Assembly (NCBI GenBank): GCA_030550455.1
Contig: JAUQPH010000001.1
Coordinates: forward strand, 252,259 to 316,258
Direction: 5' to 3'
Origin: Thermoproteota archaeon
Lineage (GTDB): Archaea; Thermoproteota; Thermoprotei_A; Sulfolobales; NBVN01
Length of the DNA stretch: 64,000 bases
Part shown: positions 44,325 to 52,997 of the stretch, one piece after another
How positions within the stretch are numbered: the first letter of the stretch is position 1
Layout of the letters: each line of letters opens with the position of its first letter
The notes under the pieces: generated by a model
Seen by the model: only the letters and a program-made list of their open reading frames with translations
Databases searched by the model: none
What the model was told of the DNA's origin: nothing
Translations under genes and position numbers: made by a program

Positions 44325-44383
44325 GTAGCGTGATGAGTCTTACAAGGGATGAGTGGTGATATCAGAACCCGCGGCTGAACATC
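44325..44383 (+). ncRNA. Possible C/D box guide RNA upstream of cdc6
   Basis: Box C GTGATGA at 44330-44336, C' GGTGATA at 44355-44361, D CTGA at 44375-44378; D' would be the imperfect ATGA at 44349-44352. Guide lengths of 11-13 bases are right. A TATA box (TTATAAAG, 44281-44288) lies about 45 bases upstream. I cannot name the target. The opposite strand also reads GTGATG ... CTGA with a guide that fits the 16S 3' end (AACCUGCGGCUGG), so the strand is uncertain. Confidence 0.4.
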
Positions 44384-44386
44384 ACT

Positions 44387-45094
44387 CTATATTCCCCCGC
44401 TTAGCGTTAGGAACACTCCGTTAAGACTCGGAGATTCTTTTGCTAGCTCTATGAGTCGGTAAACTTCTCCAGGGTCCACGAAGGTCTTGGTGGGGATGGT
44501 CCTAATGGCTAAATCCCTCAACTCCTTACTGGCTTTAGGGTTGTCTACCCAGCCAACAGCGATCCCAACTACCCTCACCTTAGGTGCTAACTCCTTAGAT
44601 AAGTACCTAACAATGTGGTAAAAACTGCCTCTAGACGCTACGTAAGGTAGTGAAGGCTTTATACCAGTGTATACTTCGTGACCGGATATCGCTATCATAT
44701 CTGTTAGAAAAACTATGAGGCCTCCCTCCATGATCGTGCCTAACTTTAGAGCTATGTAGGTAGGTGCTACTAGGTTTACTCTTACTAGGTAATCAAATAG
44801 TTCCTCAGTTACCCTACTTAGAGGAGTAGAATCGTATTGTGATGCTGAGAGGATTACTAAGCTAGGTATACCTACCTTAACGACTTCATTTATAAACCCA
44901 CTGAGATTCTCCTTACTAAAGTCCCACTTTATTGCTTTAACTAGCGAACTTTTGACTGACGGATCACTTAGGAGTGCGTTGAAAACCTCTTCAGAGCTTC
45001 TGTAGTGAAGCACTAGCTTATAGCTCTTTGCTAAATAGGGGACGAGCTTTCTCCCCAAAACACCTGTTGAGCCGGTTAGAAGAGCTAGGCTCAC
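44387..45094 (-). CDS. Short-chain dehydrogenase/reductase-like protein
   Basis: A 235-residue Rossmann protein with the SDR nucleotide loop LLTGSTGVLGRKL at the N terminus, a SASQYDSTPLS region and the active-site helix PYVASRGSFYHIVRYLSKEL. The usual Y-x-x-x-K is Y-x-x-x-R here, a conservative change that is seen rarely. VGIAVGWVDNP follows, as in active SDR enzymes. It lies one base from the SIS-like gene, so the two probably act on one sugar or polyol substrate. Substrate unknown. Confidence 0.82.
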   Translation of the reverse strand: MSLALLTGSTGVLGRKLVPYLAKSYKLVLHYRSSEEVFNALLSDPSVKSSLVKAIKWDFSKENLSGFINEVVKVGIPSLVILSASQYDSTPLSRVTEELFDYLVRVNLVAPTYIALKLGTIMEGGLIVFLTDMIAISGHEVYTGIKPSLPYVASRGSFYHIVRYLSKELAPKVRVVGIAVGWVDNPKASKELRDLAIRTIPTKTFVDPGEVYRLIELAKESPSLNGVFLTLSGGI

Positions 45095-45095
45095 T

Positions 45096-46004
45096 CTAAT
45101 TCCCCGCAGCTACGTAGTAGAGGAGGAGTAGTGCGTATAAGGGTGCTGTGAGGGGATCTGTTCTCAGTCTAACCTCACTTATAGTACCACCTTTCTCCAC
45201 TATCTTGTTAAAGTAGTATCTAACTGTGTATACCTCAACGTCAGTCGTGAAAGCAAGTACCTTACTGGAAATCTTACCTACGTAGAGATAGGAGATGGGA
45301 ACTTCAACGGCTATGGCAACACTCTTACTGAGTGCTAGTGAAGCTAGTTCAGCAGCAGGTTCGAGAGTTGGTGTATAAGTAATTAAGTAAGGTTCTGAGA
45401 GAGCCTCTCTAACCGCCTTTAGCTCTCTATCGTACCTCTCGATTAAGTCGTCAGCTACTTCAGCGAGCGTTAAACACTCTTCCTTAATCCTCTTAGTTCT
45501 AACCTGTAGCTCCTGCTTACTCAAGCTTGACGCAGTATAAGCAAGTAAGCTGAGTAACTTAAGCAAGCCCATGTTCCCCCAAGAAATCTCAGCTCTCTCG
45601 ACCCAAGCAAACCTCTGCTTAAGAACCTCAGGTAGTGGCTCGGATATGAGTGCTACTCTATGCCCTGTGAGAGTCAGCTGGTCAAGCAGTACGTAGAGGT
45701 CGTTAGCACCGTCGGGAGTAGACACTATCAGTACGTCAACCTCTCTACCCTCGTCGTACGGTGCTATATAGTACGTCAACTCATGAGGCTCTACGTAGAA
45801 AGCGCTCACACTAGTCAAAGAGTTCACTAACTGAGTAAAGTACCTACCCACACTCCTAAAAAGGCCCACAGAACTAACTATAGCATGCCTTCTCCCATCA
45901 AGAACTTTCCTCACTAAGTCCAGAACTAGTTCCTTCTCGCGATCCAAGTTTAACGACTCCTTAACTACCCTACCCCACTCACTCTTCATCACGTTGTATA
46001 CCAA
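45096..46004 (-). CDS. SIS-like (sugar isomerase domain) protein
   Basis: A 302-residue protein with the outline of two SIS domains. The first has HAIVSSVGLFRSVGRYFTQL and VDVLIVSTPDGANDLYVLL, which match the phosphosugar-binding strand-loop-helix pattern (the second loop replaces the usual SQSG-x-T by STPDGAN). The middle is a helical linker (about 160-205). The second half has ITYTPTLEPAAELASLALSK. It may bind or isomerise a phosphosugar. TTG 46004 has a TATA-like stretch 24 bases upstream; ATG 45989 is an alternative. Operon with the SDR gene. Confidence 0.65.
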   Translation of the reverse strand: MVYNVMKSEWGRVVKESLNLDREKELVLDLVRKVLDGRRHAIVSSVGLFRSVGRYFTQLVNSLTSVSAFYVEPHELTYYIAPYDEGREVDVLIVSTPDGANDLYVLLDQLTLTGHRVALISEPLPEVLKQRFAWVERAEISWGNMGLLKLLSLLAYTASSLSKQELQVRTKRIKEECLTLAEVADDLIERYDRELKAVREALSEPYLITYTPTLEPAAELASLALSKSVAIAVEVPISYLYVGKISSKVLAFTTDVEVYTVRYYFNKIVEKGGTISEVRLRTDPLTAPLYALLLLYYVAAGN

Positions 46005-46067
46005 AGACTAGAGCGCACACACGAATATAGAAATAACTAAGCAATCGGGGAACCGCATGGACTAAAG

Positions 46068-46074
46068 CTTATTA
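46068..46074 (+). promoter_or_regulatory. TATA-like box of tRNA-Leu
   Basis: CTTATTA lies about 27 bases before the first base of the tRNA, the normal spacing for an archaeal tRNA promoter. Confidence 0.45.
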
Positions 46075-46098
46075 CGTTTTTATTGTAGGTTTCTGTGG

Positions 46099-46183
46099 GC
46101 GGGGGTGCCCGAGCCAGGTCGAAGGGGTCGGGCTTAGGCCCCGATGGCGTAGGCCTGCGTGGGTTCAAATCCCACCCCCCGCA
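46099..46183 (+). tRNA. trnL: tRNA-Leu (anticodon UAG)
   Basis: Complete class II cloverleaf without intron. Acceptor GCGGGGG/CCCCCGC (46099-46105 with 46176-46182), D stem CCC/GGG, anticodon stem TCGGG/CCCGA with loop CTTAGGC (anticodon TAG), a long variable arm (TGGCGTAGGCCTGC) as required for leucine, T stem GTGGG/CCCAC with loop TTCAAAT, and discriminator A at 46183. CCA is not encoded. Confidence 0.96.
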
Positions 46184-47009
46184 CTACTCTACTAAAACTC
46201 TAAGAACTCTTATCTATAAGTCTCGAACTCCTCAACCTTATCTCCGTGTCGTAACGTTTCCTAAACTTTCCCCCAGCATTGACGCATTCCTAGATTTCGG
46301 GCTATCTCATATAACTATGGAGGGACTTCAATTCTGCACTCGAGTTGAAGTTGCCATGTTCCCTTGGAGTCGGCGCGAGACATGCATTATTGGGCTTCCC
46401 CATTTAAACAATCCATCTAGCACCATCGCGAAGATGTGGGGGTATATTACACATTCTAAGTTATAGCTTCTACCCTCCTCGCCTAATGGGAGCTCTTGTT
46501 AAAGAACACTTTGGTGAACACAAAATCGTTAACTTAATTCACATCTTTCACGTCTCCATCTCGAAGAGCGTCACCTTAAGTAGAAACCTTTCCAGCCCAT
46601 CTCTTTACTTTGGCTTAAGCCTCCGGGAGTGTTAAGTAGAGCGACTGTTGTGTCACACTGTCTCTTGAGACACATTATGAAGTCTCTGTGGGAATCCTGC
46701 TATGTCTATTCTCTTAGAAATTGTTGAACCTTAATAGCAGATGCCGAAAAAGTTTTAGTATGCTCAGGCTAGCCTAGGTTCTAATGGAGTATGTCTGGGT
46801 AAAACGAAATATCATTTCAAACTTATAATAGAGTCAGACGTTGTGTAGTAAAAAATTTGAAAATCAAAAGGTTTTAAACAGCTCAATTGTGGTTCTCTTA
46901 CTCGTGAACAATATTTGCTGTATCGACATTATCGTAATACGCTCAAGCAAGATCATCGTGTGTTACGATGAGTTAGTTTATAATAATAAATAAGTATTGA
47001 AACACGGTA
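46184..47009. other. 826-base gap after tRNA-Leu
   Basis: The longest gene-free stretch. It contains a 14-base palindrome TGTCTC-TT-GAGACA (46659-46672), an open frame continuing out of the tRNA to 46466 that I regard as spurious, and on the minus strand scattered protein-like fragments between stops (46250-46450) that could be an old pseudogene. A 30-codon frame (GTG 46904 to 46996) has a TATA-like box 26-33 bases upstream but no recognisable product. No repeat array or C/D RNA is seen. Confidence 0.5.
46976..46990 (+). promoter_or_regulatory. TATA box of the M14 peptidase gene
   Basis: GTTTATAATAATAAA is centred 26 bases before GTG 47010, indicating a leaderless transcript. Confidence 0.65.
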
Positions 47010-49442
47010 GTGCATTTGAAAATAGCTTTCACTTCAACAATTATATCGTTGTTAGTAGTAACTGTAGTTATTACCGGTATTCTAACTCCGGCAGTCATAA
47101 GTGCTTCTCTAATTCCTCCAGGCGTAAGCCAGGGAAGGTGGTGGGAAGTTGTTCCTGAAGAAGAAGTAACTTCACCACACTACGACTCAATTCCGTATTG
47201 GAAGATAGGTCCATTACTGCGAGAAATCGAGATGAAAAGCAATAGAGTTAGAGTTCAAGTAATCGGAAAGTCCGTACTAGGCCGGAACCTCTATCTGGTC
47301 ATCGTTTCAGCTCCTGAAGCATTTGGGAGATTGGGGCGTTACCAAGCCCTCCGCAGACTAATGATAGAAAACCCCGTAAAGGCGCAAGAGATGATAGACT
47401 TATTTGATGACTTCAAGGTTCCTGTGTACATTCATTGTTCTGTCCATGGAAACGAATATCCTGGAGTTGATGCGTGCATAAAACTAATTGAGAAACTAGC
47501 TTTCGGTAACGATGAGGAGACGCTCACGATCTTAAGAAATGTTATACTGTTAGTTAATGTTGTAGCAAATCCTGATGGGAGGGCTTTAGGTACGAGGACT
47601 AACGCTAACGGTTTCGATTTAAATAGAGACTTCATAACTCAGTCTCAACCTGAAACCATTGCTGCGGTTAGTGTTATAGTTCAGTGGAACCCAATGGTAG
47701 TTCTCGATCTCCACGGTTTCGTATCTCCAATGCTCATAGAGCCCTGTACTCCACCGCACAATCCAAACTACGAGTATGACCTCTACATTAAGTGGGCTCT
47801 AGCACAAGCGGAAGCTATGGCCGCAGAACTTAAAGAAAGAAAGGGTTGGGATGCTCAAATACCGTTTAGGGACAGGAAAGAAGGTTGGGACGATTGGCCA
47901 CCGATCTTCACTCCCATGTACGCGATGTATCATGGAGCATACGGACACACCTTAGAGACTCCGTTCCGGGATAAACGTGGTGTGGAAGCTCACTTCTGGG
48001 CAGTCTGGGGAGCATTAAAGTTTGTCTCTCAAAACAGAAAAGAGATGATCCGAGACCAAATAGAGATATTCAAGCGAGGATTTTTGAGTTTACCTCAGCA
48101 ACCCATCCCCGAGTACATCTTGGAGAAAACGCCTTATGAGCAGTACAACGACCTCACCGTGATTGATTTTCCTGCTGCGTACATAATACCTAGAGACACT
48201 CCATTACAGCGCAACCCACACGCAGCAGCTAAACTAATAAACTTCCTCATATTTAATGATATCAAAGTCGAGCAGGCGGTCAAGAGCTTCGTACTGAATG
48301 GAGTAGAGTATCCTCCAGGTACCTACATTGTTTGGATGGACCAACCAAAGAGGGGGCTAGCTAACACGATCTTGTGGGACGGCTGGGATATATCATACTA
48401 CCCAGGAATCAGAATGTACGATATATCCTCTTGGAGCCACCCACTTCTTTGGGGAGTCACGCGGGTTGTTATGAGAGAGAAAATACACGTTCAGACCATT
48501 CCTATAACGAGAGCAGACCCTGTGCAGGGATACGTGGAGCCTGGCTCAGCAAGAGCCTATGCGTACTTACCTACGAGTAACGAAGCCATAAAGGCTACTA
48601 ATGAGCTGCTTTCGAGAGGTGTGAGAGTGCTCATAGCAAGAAGCCCGTTTACTGACTCGGGTAGGAGCTTTGGAACAGGAACATTTATAATACCTTTAGA
48701 TAGCTCCAGCATTAGACCCATCGTTAACGAGCTAGCGAATAAGTACGGACTTTCTCTATTCGCATTAAAGAGTATACCTAAAGACGCTTTACAGCTGCGG
48801 ATGCCCCGAATAGTGGTACACGCAGACGCCGGTTTAAGATTCGTCTTAAGGGAACTAGGTTTTAACTTCACCATAGTTACAACATCAGACTTAAACAAAG
48901 GAATAGATCTCTCGGGGTACGACCTATTTATACATTCAAGCTGGTCCCTTCTGTGGGGAGCTCTCACAGACACAGGTAGGGCTACTCTCAGAGAGTTCTT
49001 CAATAGAGGTGGTAACTACATAGGTGTTGGTCGTTCAGGAGTAGACCTAGCTACTAGATACGGGTTACTAGATGTTAGCTATAGGACCGGTTTATCAGAT
49101 GACAATGGAATCATAAAGATCGAGATCTCGACGGCAGATCCGATTACAGCGCAATACCCGGAGAACGACTACGCCTTCGTCTATGGACCTGTTTGGTTTA
49201 CACAAGTTGGCGTGGGCGTAAAGGTGTCCGCTCGTATATCTGCAGGCGAATTCTTCGTCTCTGGCATGTGGAGTCGCTGGAAGGAAAGTGGTGCCGCAAG
49301 TATGCCGATTGTAGTTCACGGAACTAGCAGTACGGGTTCCATAGTCGTTCTAATCGGGATAGACCCGACATTTAGAGCTCACCCAGAGAACACTTTCCGT
49401 ATATTAGCTAATGCTATATACCTTACTCTAGGTTACGGTTAG
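47010..49442 (+). CDS. Secreted M14 zinc carboxypeptidase with C-terminal GATase-like domain
   Basis: An 810-residue exported protein. Signal sequence about 1-32 (hydrophobic core LLVVTVVITGIL). The M14 catalytic domain spans about 60-350: zinc ligands in HCSVHGNEYPG (H-x-x-E) and VVLDLHGF, substrate-binding PDGRALGTRTNANGFDLNRDF, and a catalytic glutamate candidate in HTLETPFRD. The C-terminal part (about 530-810) has a class I glutamine amidotransferase-like fold (DLFIHSSWSLLWG, REFFNRGGNYIGVGRSG) without an obvious nucleophile, probably a binding domain. It likely digests extracellular peptides. Confidence 0.88.
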   Translation: MHLKIAFTSTIISLLVVTVVITGILTPAVISASLIPPGVSQGRWWEVVPEEEVTSPHYDSIPYWKIGPLLREIEMKSNRVRVQVIGKSVLGRNLYLVIVSAPEAFGRLGRYQALRRLMIENPVKAQEMIDLFDDFKVPVYIHCSVHGNEYPGVDACIKLIEKLAFGNDEETLTILRNVILLVNVVANPDGRALGTRTNANGFDLNRDFITQSQPETIAAVSVIVQWNPMVVLDLHGFVSPMLIEPCTPPHNPNYEYDLYIKWALAQAEAMAAELKERKGWDAQIPFRDRKEGWDDWPPIFTPMYAMYHGAYGHTLETPFRDKRGVEAHFWAVWGALKFVSQNRKEMIRDQIEIFKRGFLSLPQQPIPEYILEKTPYEQYNDLTVIDFPAAYIIPRDTPLQRNPHAAAKLINFLIFNDIKVEQAVKSFVLNGVEYPPGTYIVWMDQPKRGLANTILWDGWDISYYPGIRMYDISSWSHPLLWGVTRVVMREKIHVQTIPITRADPVQGYVEPGSARAYAYLPTSNEAIKATNELLSRGVRVLIARSPFTDSGRSFGTGTFIIPLDSSSIRPIVNELANKYGLSLFALKSIPKDALQLRMPRIVVHADAGLRFVLRELGFNFTIVTTSDLNKGIDLSGYDLFIHSSWSLLWGALTDTGRATLREFFNRGGNYIGVGRSGVDLATRYGLLDVSYRTGLSDDNGIIKIEISTADPITAQYPENDYAFVYGPVWFTQVGVGVKVSARISAGEFFVSGMWSRWKESGAASMPIVVHGTSSTGSIVVLIGIDPTFRAHPENTFRILANAIYLTLGYG

Positions 49443-49613
49443 TCAAGAAAGCTTAGATTAAAAGGTCTTTTTACTTAAGTGGGCATATTTGTAGTCTTTA
49501 AGTGGGACTCATTCTACGAGTTGGGTTTCTTGCATAACGATCATAACGATCTAGAATCTAGATACTAGTGTCCTTTCGTATGTTTTCGTTTTAACTCAAG
49601 TGTTGTTAAGTTG

Positions 49614-50315
49614 TTAATATACTATTCTAGTTCCGACGAATTCTTCTCCATTGATAGCTCTCCGTATGTTTTCAGTGTTGTATACGCTAAGAAAGACTAG
49701 CGGGATCTTGCTTCTCTTTACTATGTTTAGCCCTACACGGTCAAATAGCTCGTAGTATCCCGCTAGCTCCTTATCTGAGAGCATTTCCTCTAGTTCTTTA
49801 ATGTGTACTTCTTTTAGGAGCTTAGCTTGAGGGTTCTTCTTTGGGTTAGAGTCGTATATGCCGTCGACATCGGTAGCGTTCAGTATGAGATCTGCGTTGA
49901 TCATTTCTGCTATAATTGCTGCTACAGCATTAGTGGACTGCCCAGGCTGCAGACCTCCAAGGACAACAACTTTACTAGAAGTCCATGCTCTCAGGAATTC
50001 GTCTATGCTTCTAGGTATGGGTAAATAGGCTCTTGGACCTAGTGTAAAAGCTAGTAGTATGGCATTTACTCTACTAACCTCGATGCCTACAGCATCAAGT
50101 TGCCCTTCGCTTAACCCGAGCTTTCTCCCCAACTCGATGTAGTCTCTTGCCCTCCTCCCCCCACCGACTACTACAGCAAATCTGTATCCTTCATCTGCCT
50201 TACTACTAATAAGACTGGAAAGACTAGCTAGAACGTCAACACCGTTCTCATTATCGAATATCTTACCAGTTACTTTAACTACTACTTTTCGTATCTCTAG
50301 TACACCAAGTGACAC
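49614..50315 (-). CDS. pyrH: UMP kinase, archaeal type
   Basis: Amino-acid-kinase-fold enzyme that makes UDP from UMP. 233 residues, short archaeal form without the GTP-regulation insert. Motifs: VVKVTGKIFD start, VVGGGRRARDYIELG, VLGGLQPGQSTNAVAAIIAE and LNATDVDGIYDSNPKKNPQAKL. It follows PyrF in the pathway. ATG or TTG near 50315 starts it; divergent from the THEP1 gene. Confidence 0.93.
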   Translation of the reverse strand: MSLGVLEIRKVVVKVTGKIFDNENGVDVLASLSSLISSKADEGYRFAVVVGGGRRARDYIELGRKLGLSEGQLDAVGIEVSRVNAILLAFTLGPRAYLPIPRSIDEFLRAWTSSKVVVLGGLQPGQSTNAVAAIIAEMINADLILNATDVDGIYDSNPKKNPQAKLLKEVHIKELEEMLSDKELAGYYELFDRVGLNIVKRSKIPLVFLSVYNTENIRRAINGEEFVGTRIVY

Positions 50316-50413
50316 TACTTGGAAGTACTTAAAAACTTGCTGCGGATTACTGATCTTGCCATTCTAGTTGCTGTTTTAAGTACAGTCGGTAGAGGTTTTG
50401 TGGCTGGATTTAG

Positions 50414-50986
50414 ATGGAGAAATCACCTGTTAAGGTTTTGATCACCGGTAGACCTGGAGTGGGAAAGTCGACGGTGTTCATGAGGGTTGTAGACGGTTTG
50501 AGGACTAGAGGTTATAGAGTATGCGGGTTTTACTGCCCCGAGATAAGGGTTGGTGGTGTGAGGAAGGGCTTTAAGATCATCTCTATAGGGCTCCAACTAG
50601 AGGGAATTCTCTCGTACGTATGCGGTGAAATGAGTGGACTGAGTAGCATATATGTAGGTAAGTACTGCGTTAAAGAAGATGACGCAGTTTTAGTTGGGGT
50701 AAGGTCTCTTGAGTACGCAGAGCGAGAGTGCGACTTCGTCGGTATAGACGAGGTGGGTCCTATGGAACTCAAGGTGGAAGGATTAAGGGAGAAAATGTGG
50801 AGTACACTATTCGGACCTAAGCCGGTTATAGCTGTAGTACACGCAAGATTGGCTGAAGAAGTAAGAAAGCAGTTTACATCAAAGCCTTTCAGAACTCTAT
50901 ACTATATTGTTACTGAAGTCAATAGAGAAAAACTCTCCCAAACAATACTCAACGACATACTCGCCTCTCAAATTAGAGAGCAGTGA
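50414..50986 (+). CDS. THEP1 family nucleotide triphosphatase
   Basis: A 190-residue P-loop NTPase of the THEP1 family, which hydrolyses nucleoside triphosphates and is related to AAA+ and RecA-like proteins. Walker A GRPGVGKST near residue 12, the family segment GFYCPEIRVGGVRKGFKI, Walker B DFVGIDEVGPMEL near residue 105, and the late VVHARLAEE strand. Its role in cells is not settled. Start ATG 50414. Alone on the plus strand, followed after 110 bases by the glycosyltransferase gene. Confidence 0.9.
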   Translation: MEKSPVKVLITGRPGVGKSTVFMRVVDGLRTRGYRVCGFYCPEIRVGGVRKGFKIISIGLQLEGILSYVCGEMSGLSSIYVGKYCVKEDDAVLVGVRSLEYAERECDFVGIDEVGPMELKVEGLREKMWSTLFGPKPVIAVVHARLAEEVRKQFTSKPFRTLYYIVTEVNREKLSQTILNDILASQIREQ

Positions 50987-51096
50987 TACCAGCAGTAGGT
51001 AGGTACAGCATAAGCCTTTCTAGAAACCTCTCTAGTAACTAATAAGCTTTTGTGAACGGTATTAGTGGTCGGATGAAAGCCGGGTGGTAGACTCTG

Positions 51097-52575
51097 TTGA
51101 GGCACACACTAATTGAGGTCTTAGTACTTATCGCTATCGTAGTTGCCTACGGGTATTACCAGATAGGCTACGCTATATCTATAGATGACTACATATCGGA
51201 CGAGATATGGTACGTTAGTTCTGCTAGAAACTATCTAAACAAAGTCTTCAATGTCTACCCCAGAGCTACTAGTTTAGGGTATAGAGTGACACTAGAGTTA
51301 ATAGTTATTGGGAAGAGCGATTACGTAAGTGTAGCTCAGAAGATGAGTGAGGAGATTGAGAGGCTTGGCGGGAGGGTCATAAAGTCTTCAGAGTACTACG
51401 GTAGTGGAGATAACCCTCTCTACGCTATCTGTGCGGACGTACCTGAAGAATCTCTTCGGCTTTTAGTCTCCCACCAGTACGTTAAGGGTTACGGTGTCGG
51501 GTATTGCTACCCTAATGCTGGAAACATACTAAACTACATGAACCTAGAGCATCCACCACTAGGTAAGTACCTCGTAGCTTTAGCCATGGTAGCGTGTGGT
51601 GATAGACCACCGTGTTGGAGGTTACCGTCGATCATCTCGGGAGCTGGAATACTGGTAGCCCAGTACATCCTCCTCAGAGCAATTCTCGGTGGCTTCTGGG
51701 GGAGAGTTCTGTCGCTAGTGGTACCCGTCGTGACGATTCTAGATAGGACCTTTAGGTCTATGACTCTCGTCGCCATGCTTGACGCACCTCTGGCCCTCTT
51801 CACGTTTTTGGCGTTCTTCTTCTCGACGCGCGGCAAGGTCTTTAAGTCGTCAGCATTTCTTTCTCTAGCGTTTACTACTAAGTTCAGTGGAGCTTTCCCT
51901 GTGCCAGCTCTCTACTCTGATTACTCTAGAAAAAAGCCACCGGCTCTTGCGATTCTACTGCTAGTGTACGTCCCACTAGCAGTCTTCATAGTTCTATCGG
52001 TTCCACTAATCGCTTTCAGAGGAGGCTTTCTTCAGTGGTGGTCTGAAGCAGTTGAAGGTGCTGTAAGGTGGCACATAGTTACGAAGACAGAACCGGGCAA
52101 GGGGCCTCCAATCGCTTCACCCTGGGATTGGCTGCTAGGAGTGAACTCCTTCATACTTCACTACAAATATGAGACGGGAGTAGGTTTCATTGCTGACTTA
52201 GTGGCTTCAGGAAACCCCGTACTTTACGTAGCTACGGCCATACTTAGCATCTACGTCATACCGCACGTAAAGAAGTTACCAGATGAGGGCAGGCTGTGGG
52301 CATACACATGGATTACCTGGTTGATGTACGTCTTTCTCTGGTTCATCGGTAATAAGAGTCAATACAGCTTCTACATGATCCAAATAACTCCTCTGCTTTA
52401 CGCAACACTTGGTACACTAGCGTACTACCTCTCTGACGTCAACAACGTAGTGAACCTGTCGAGAGCCTGGTTGGAGGTGTTCAAGAACTTAGTAAAGTAC
52501 CTACGTGGTGAAGCCCGACTAAGACTAAAGATCGAAGTCGAAACCACAAGTAGTGAAGCAAAAAGTTCTCCCTAG
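51097..52575 (+). CDS. PMT-like membrane glycosyltransferase
   Basis: A 492-residue integral membrane protein of the dolichyl-phosphate-mannose protein mannosyltransferase (GT39/GT83) group. The first external loop carries the catalytic acidic pair in DDYISDEIWYVSSARNY and the family EHPPLGKYLVAL motif near residue 150. Between them lies an unusual extracytoplasmic insert of about 100 residues. About nine membrane helices follow (from residue 175 to 440), then a charged cytoplasmic tail. It probably transfers a sugar from a lipid carrier to proteins or lipids outside the cell. Start TTG 51097. Confidence 0.85.
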   Translation: MRHTLIEVLVLIAIVVAYGYYQIGYAISIDDYISDEIWYVSSARNYLNKVFNVYPRATSLGYRVTLELIVIGKSDYVSVAQKMSEEIERLGGRVIKSSEYYGSGDNPLYAICADVPEESLRLLVSHQYVKGYGVGYCYPNAGNILNYMNLEHPPLGKYLVALAMVACGDRPPCWRLPSIISGAGILVAQYILLRAILGGFWGRVLSLVVPVVTILDRTFRSMTLVAMLDAPLALFTFLAFFFSTRGKVFKSSAFLSLAFTTKFSGAFPVPALYSDYSRKKPPALAILLLVYVPLAVFIVLSVPLIAFRGGFLQWWSEAVEGAVRWHIVTKTEPGKGPPIASPWDWLLGVNSFILHYKYETGVGFIADLVASGNPVLYVATAILSIYVIPHVKKLPDEGRLWAYTWITWLMYVFLWFIGNKSQYSFYMIQITPLLYATLGTLAYYLSDVNNVVNLSRAWLEVFKNLVKYLRGEARLRLKIEVETTSSEAKSSP

Positions 52576-52997
52576 TCTGGACTTAGTTCCAGCACGTAGA
52601 ACCGAAAACAGTAAAGTAAGTCACTACATAGAGCACAAAGAACCAGGGTTACCTTATCGCTTCATAGAGTAAAATAACGACGTTAAAACTACCAGACCTG
52701 CGGTAGTCGCTCGGCCCGTTAACTAGGTCTTTAATTGTTTCGGTTTTCCAAGTCGGGATCACCCCACATATTCGTATGCGCTCCCCACCTGCAGTCCACG
52801 GAGCCACGTCTCTCGCCAACCGCTCACTAGCTCACAGGCTCCTAACTATCCAAACACCTGGTTTTCTATATTTTTGATTCCCAGAATCCACAGAAATAAC
52901 CCAGGTAACCAGAAAAACCAAAAAGCAAACAACCTGTAGACAGTCCATCTCTAACGTTACTTTCACTCCGAGCTCACAGATACTGCTAGTTAGTTTC
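52576..52997. other. 422-base gap between the PMT-like and S66 genes
   Basis: It contains an inverted repeat ACTACC/GGTAGT with an 8-base loop (around 52689-52708) and a GC-rich stretch (52750-52850). A 61-codon minus-strand frame with one hydrophobic segment (52832-53017) overlaps the S66 gene end; I do not accept it as a gene. No RNA gene is recognised. Confidence 0.45.

Noticed and set aside
44204-44386. Replication origin next to cdc6
   Set aside because: No repeated origin-recognition-box motif or strongly AT-rich unwinding element was found on either side of the gene.
46095-46466. 123-codon frame starting at the tRNA-Leu gene
   Set aside because: It reads through the whole tRNA, has no promoter of its own, and its product looks like translated noise or the antisense of something else.
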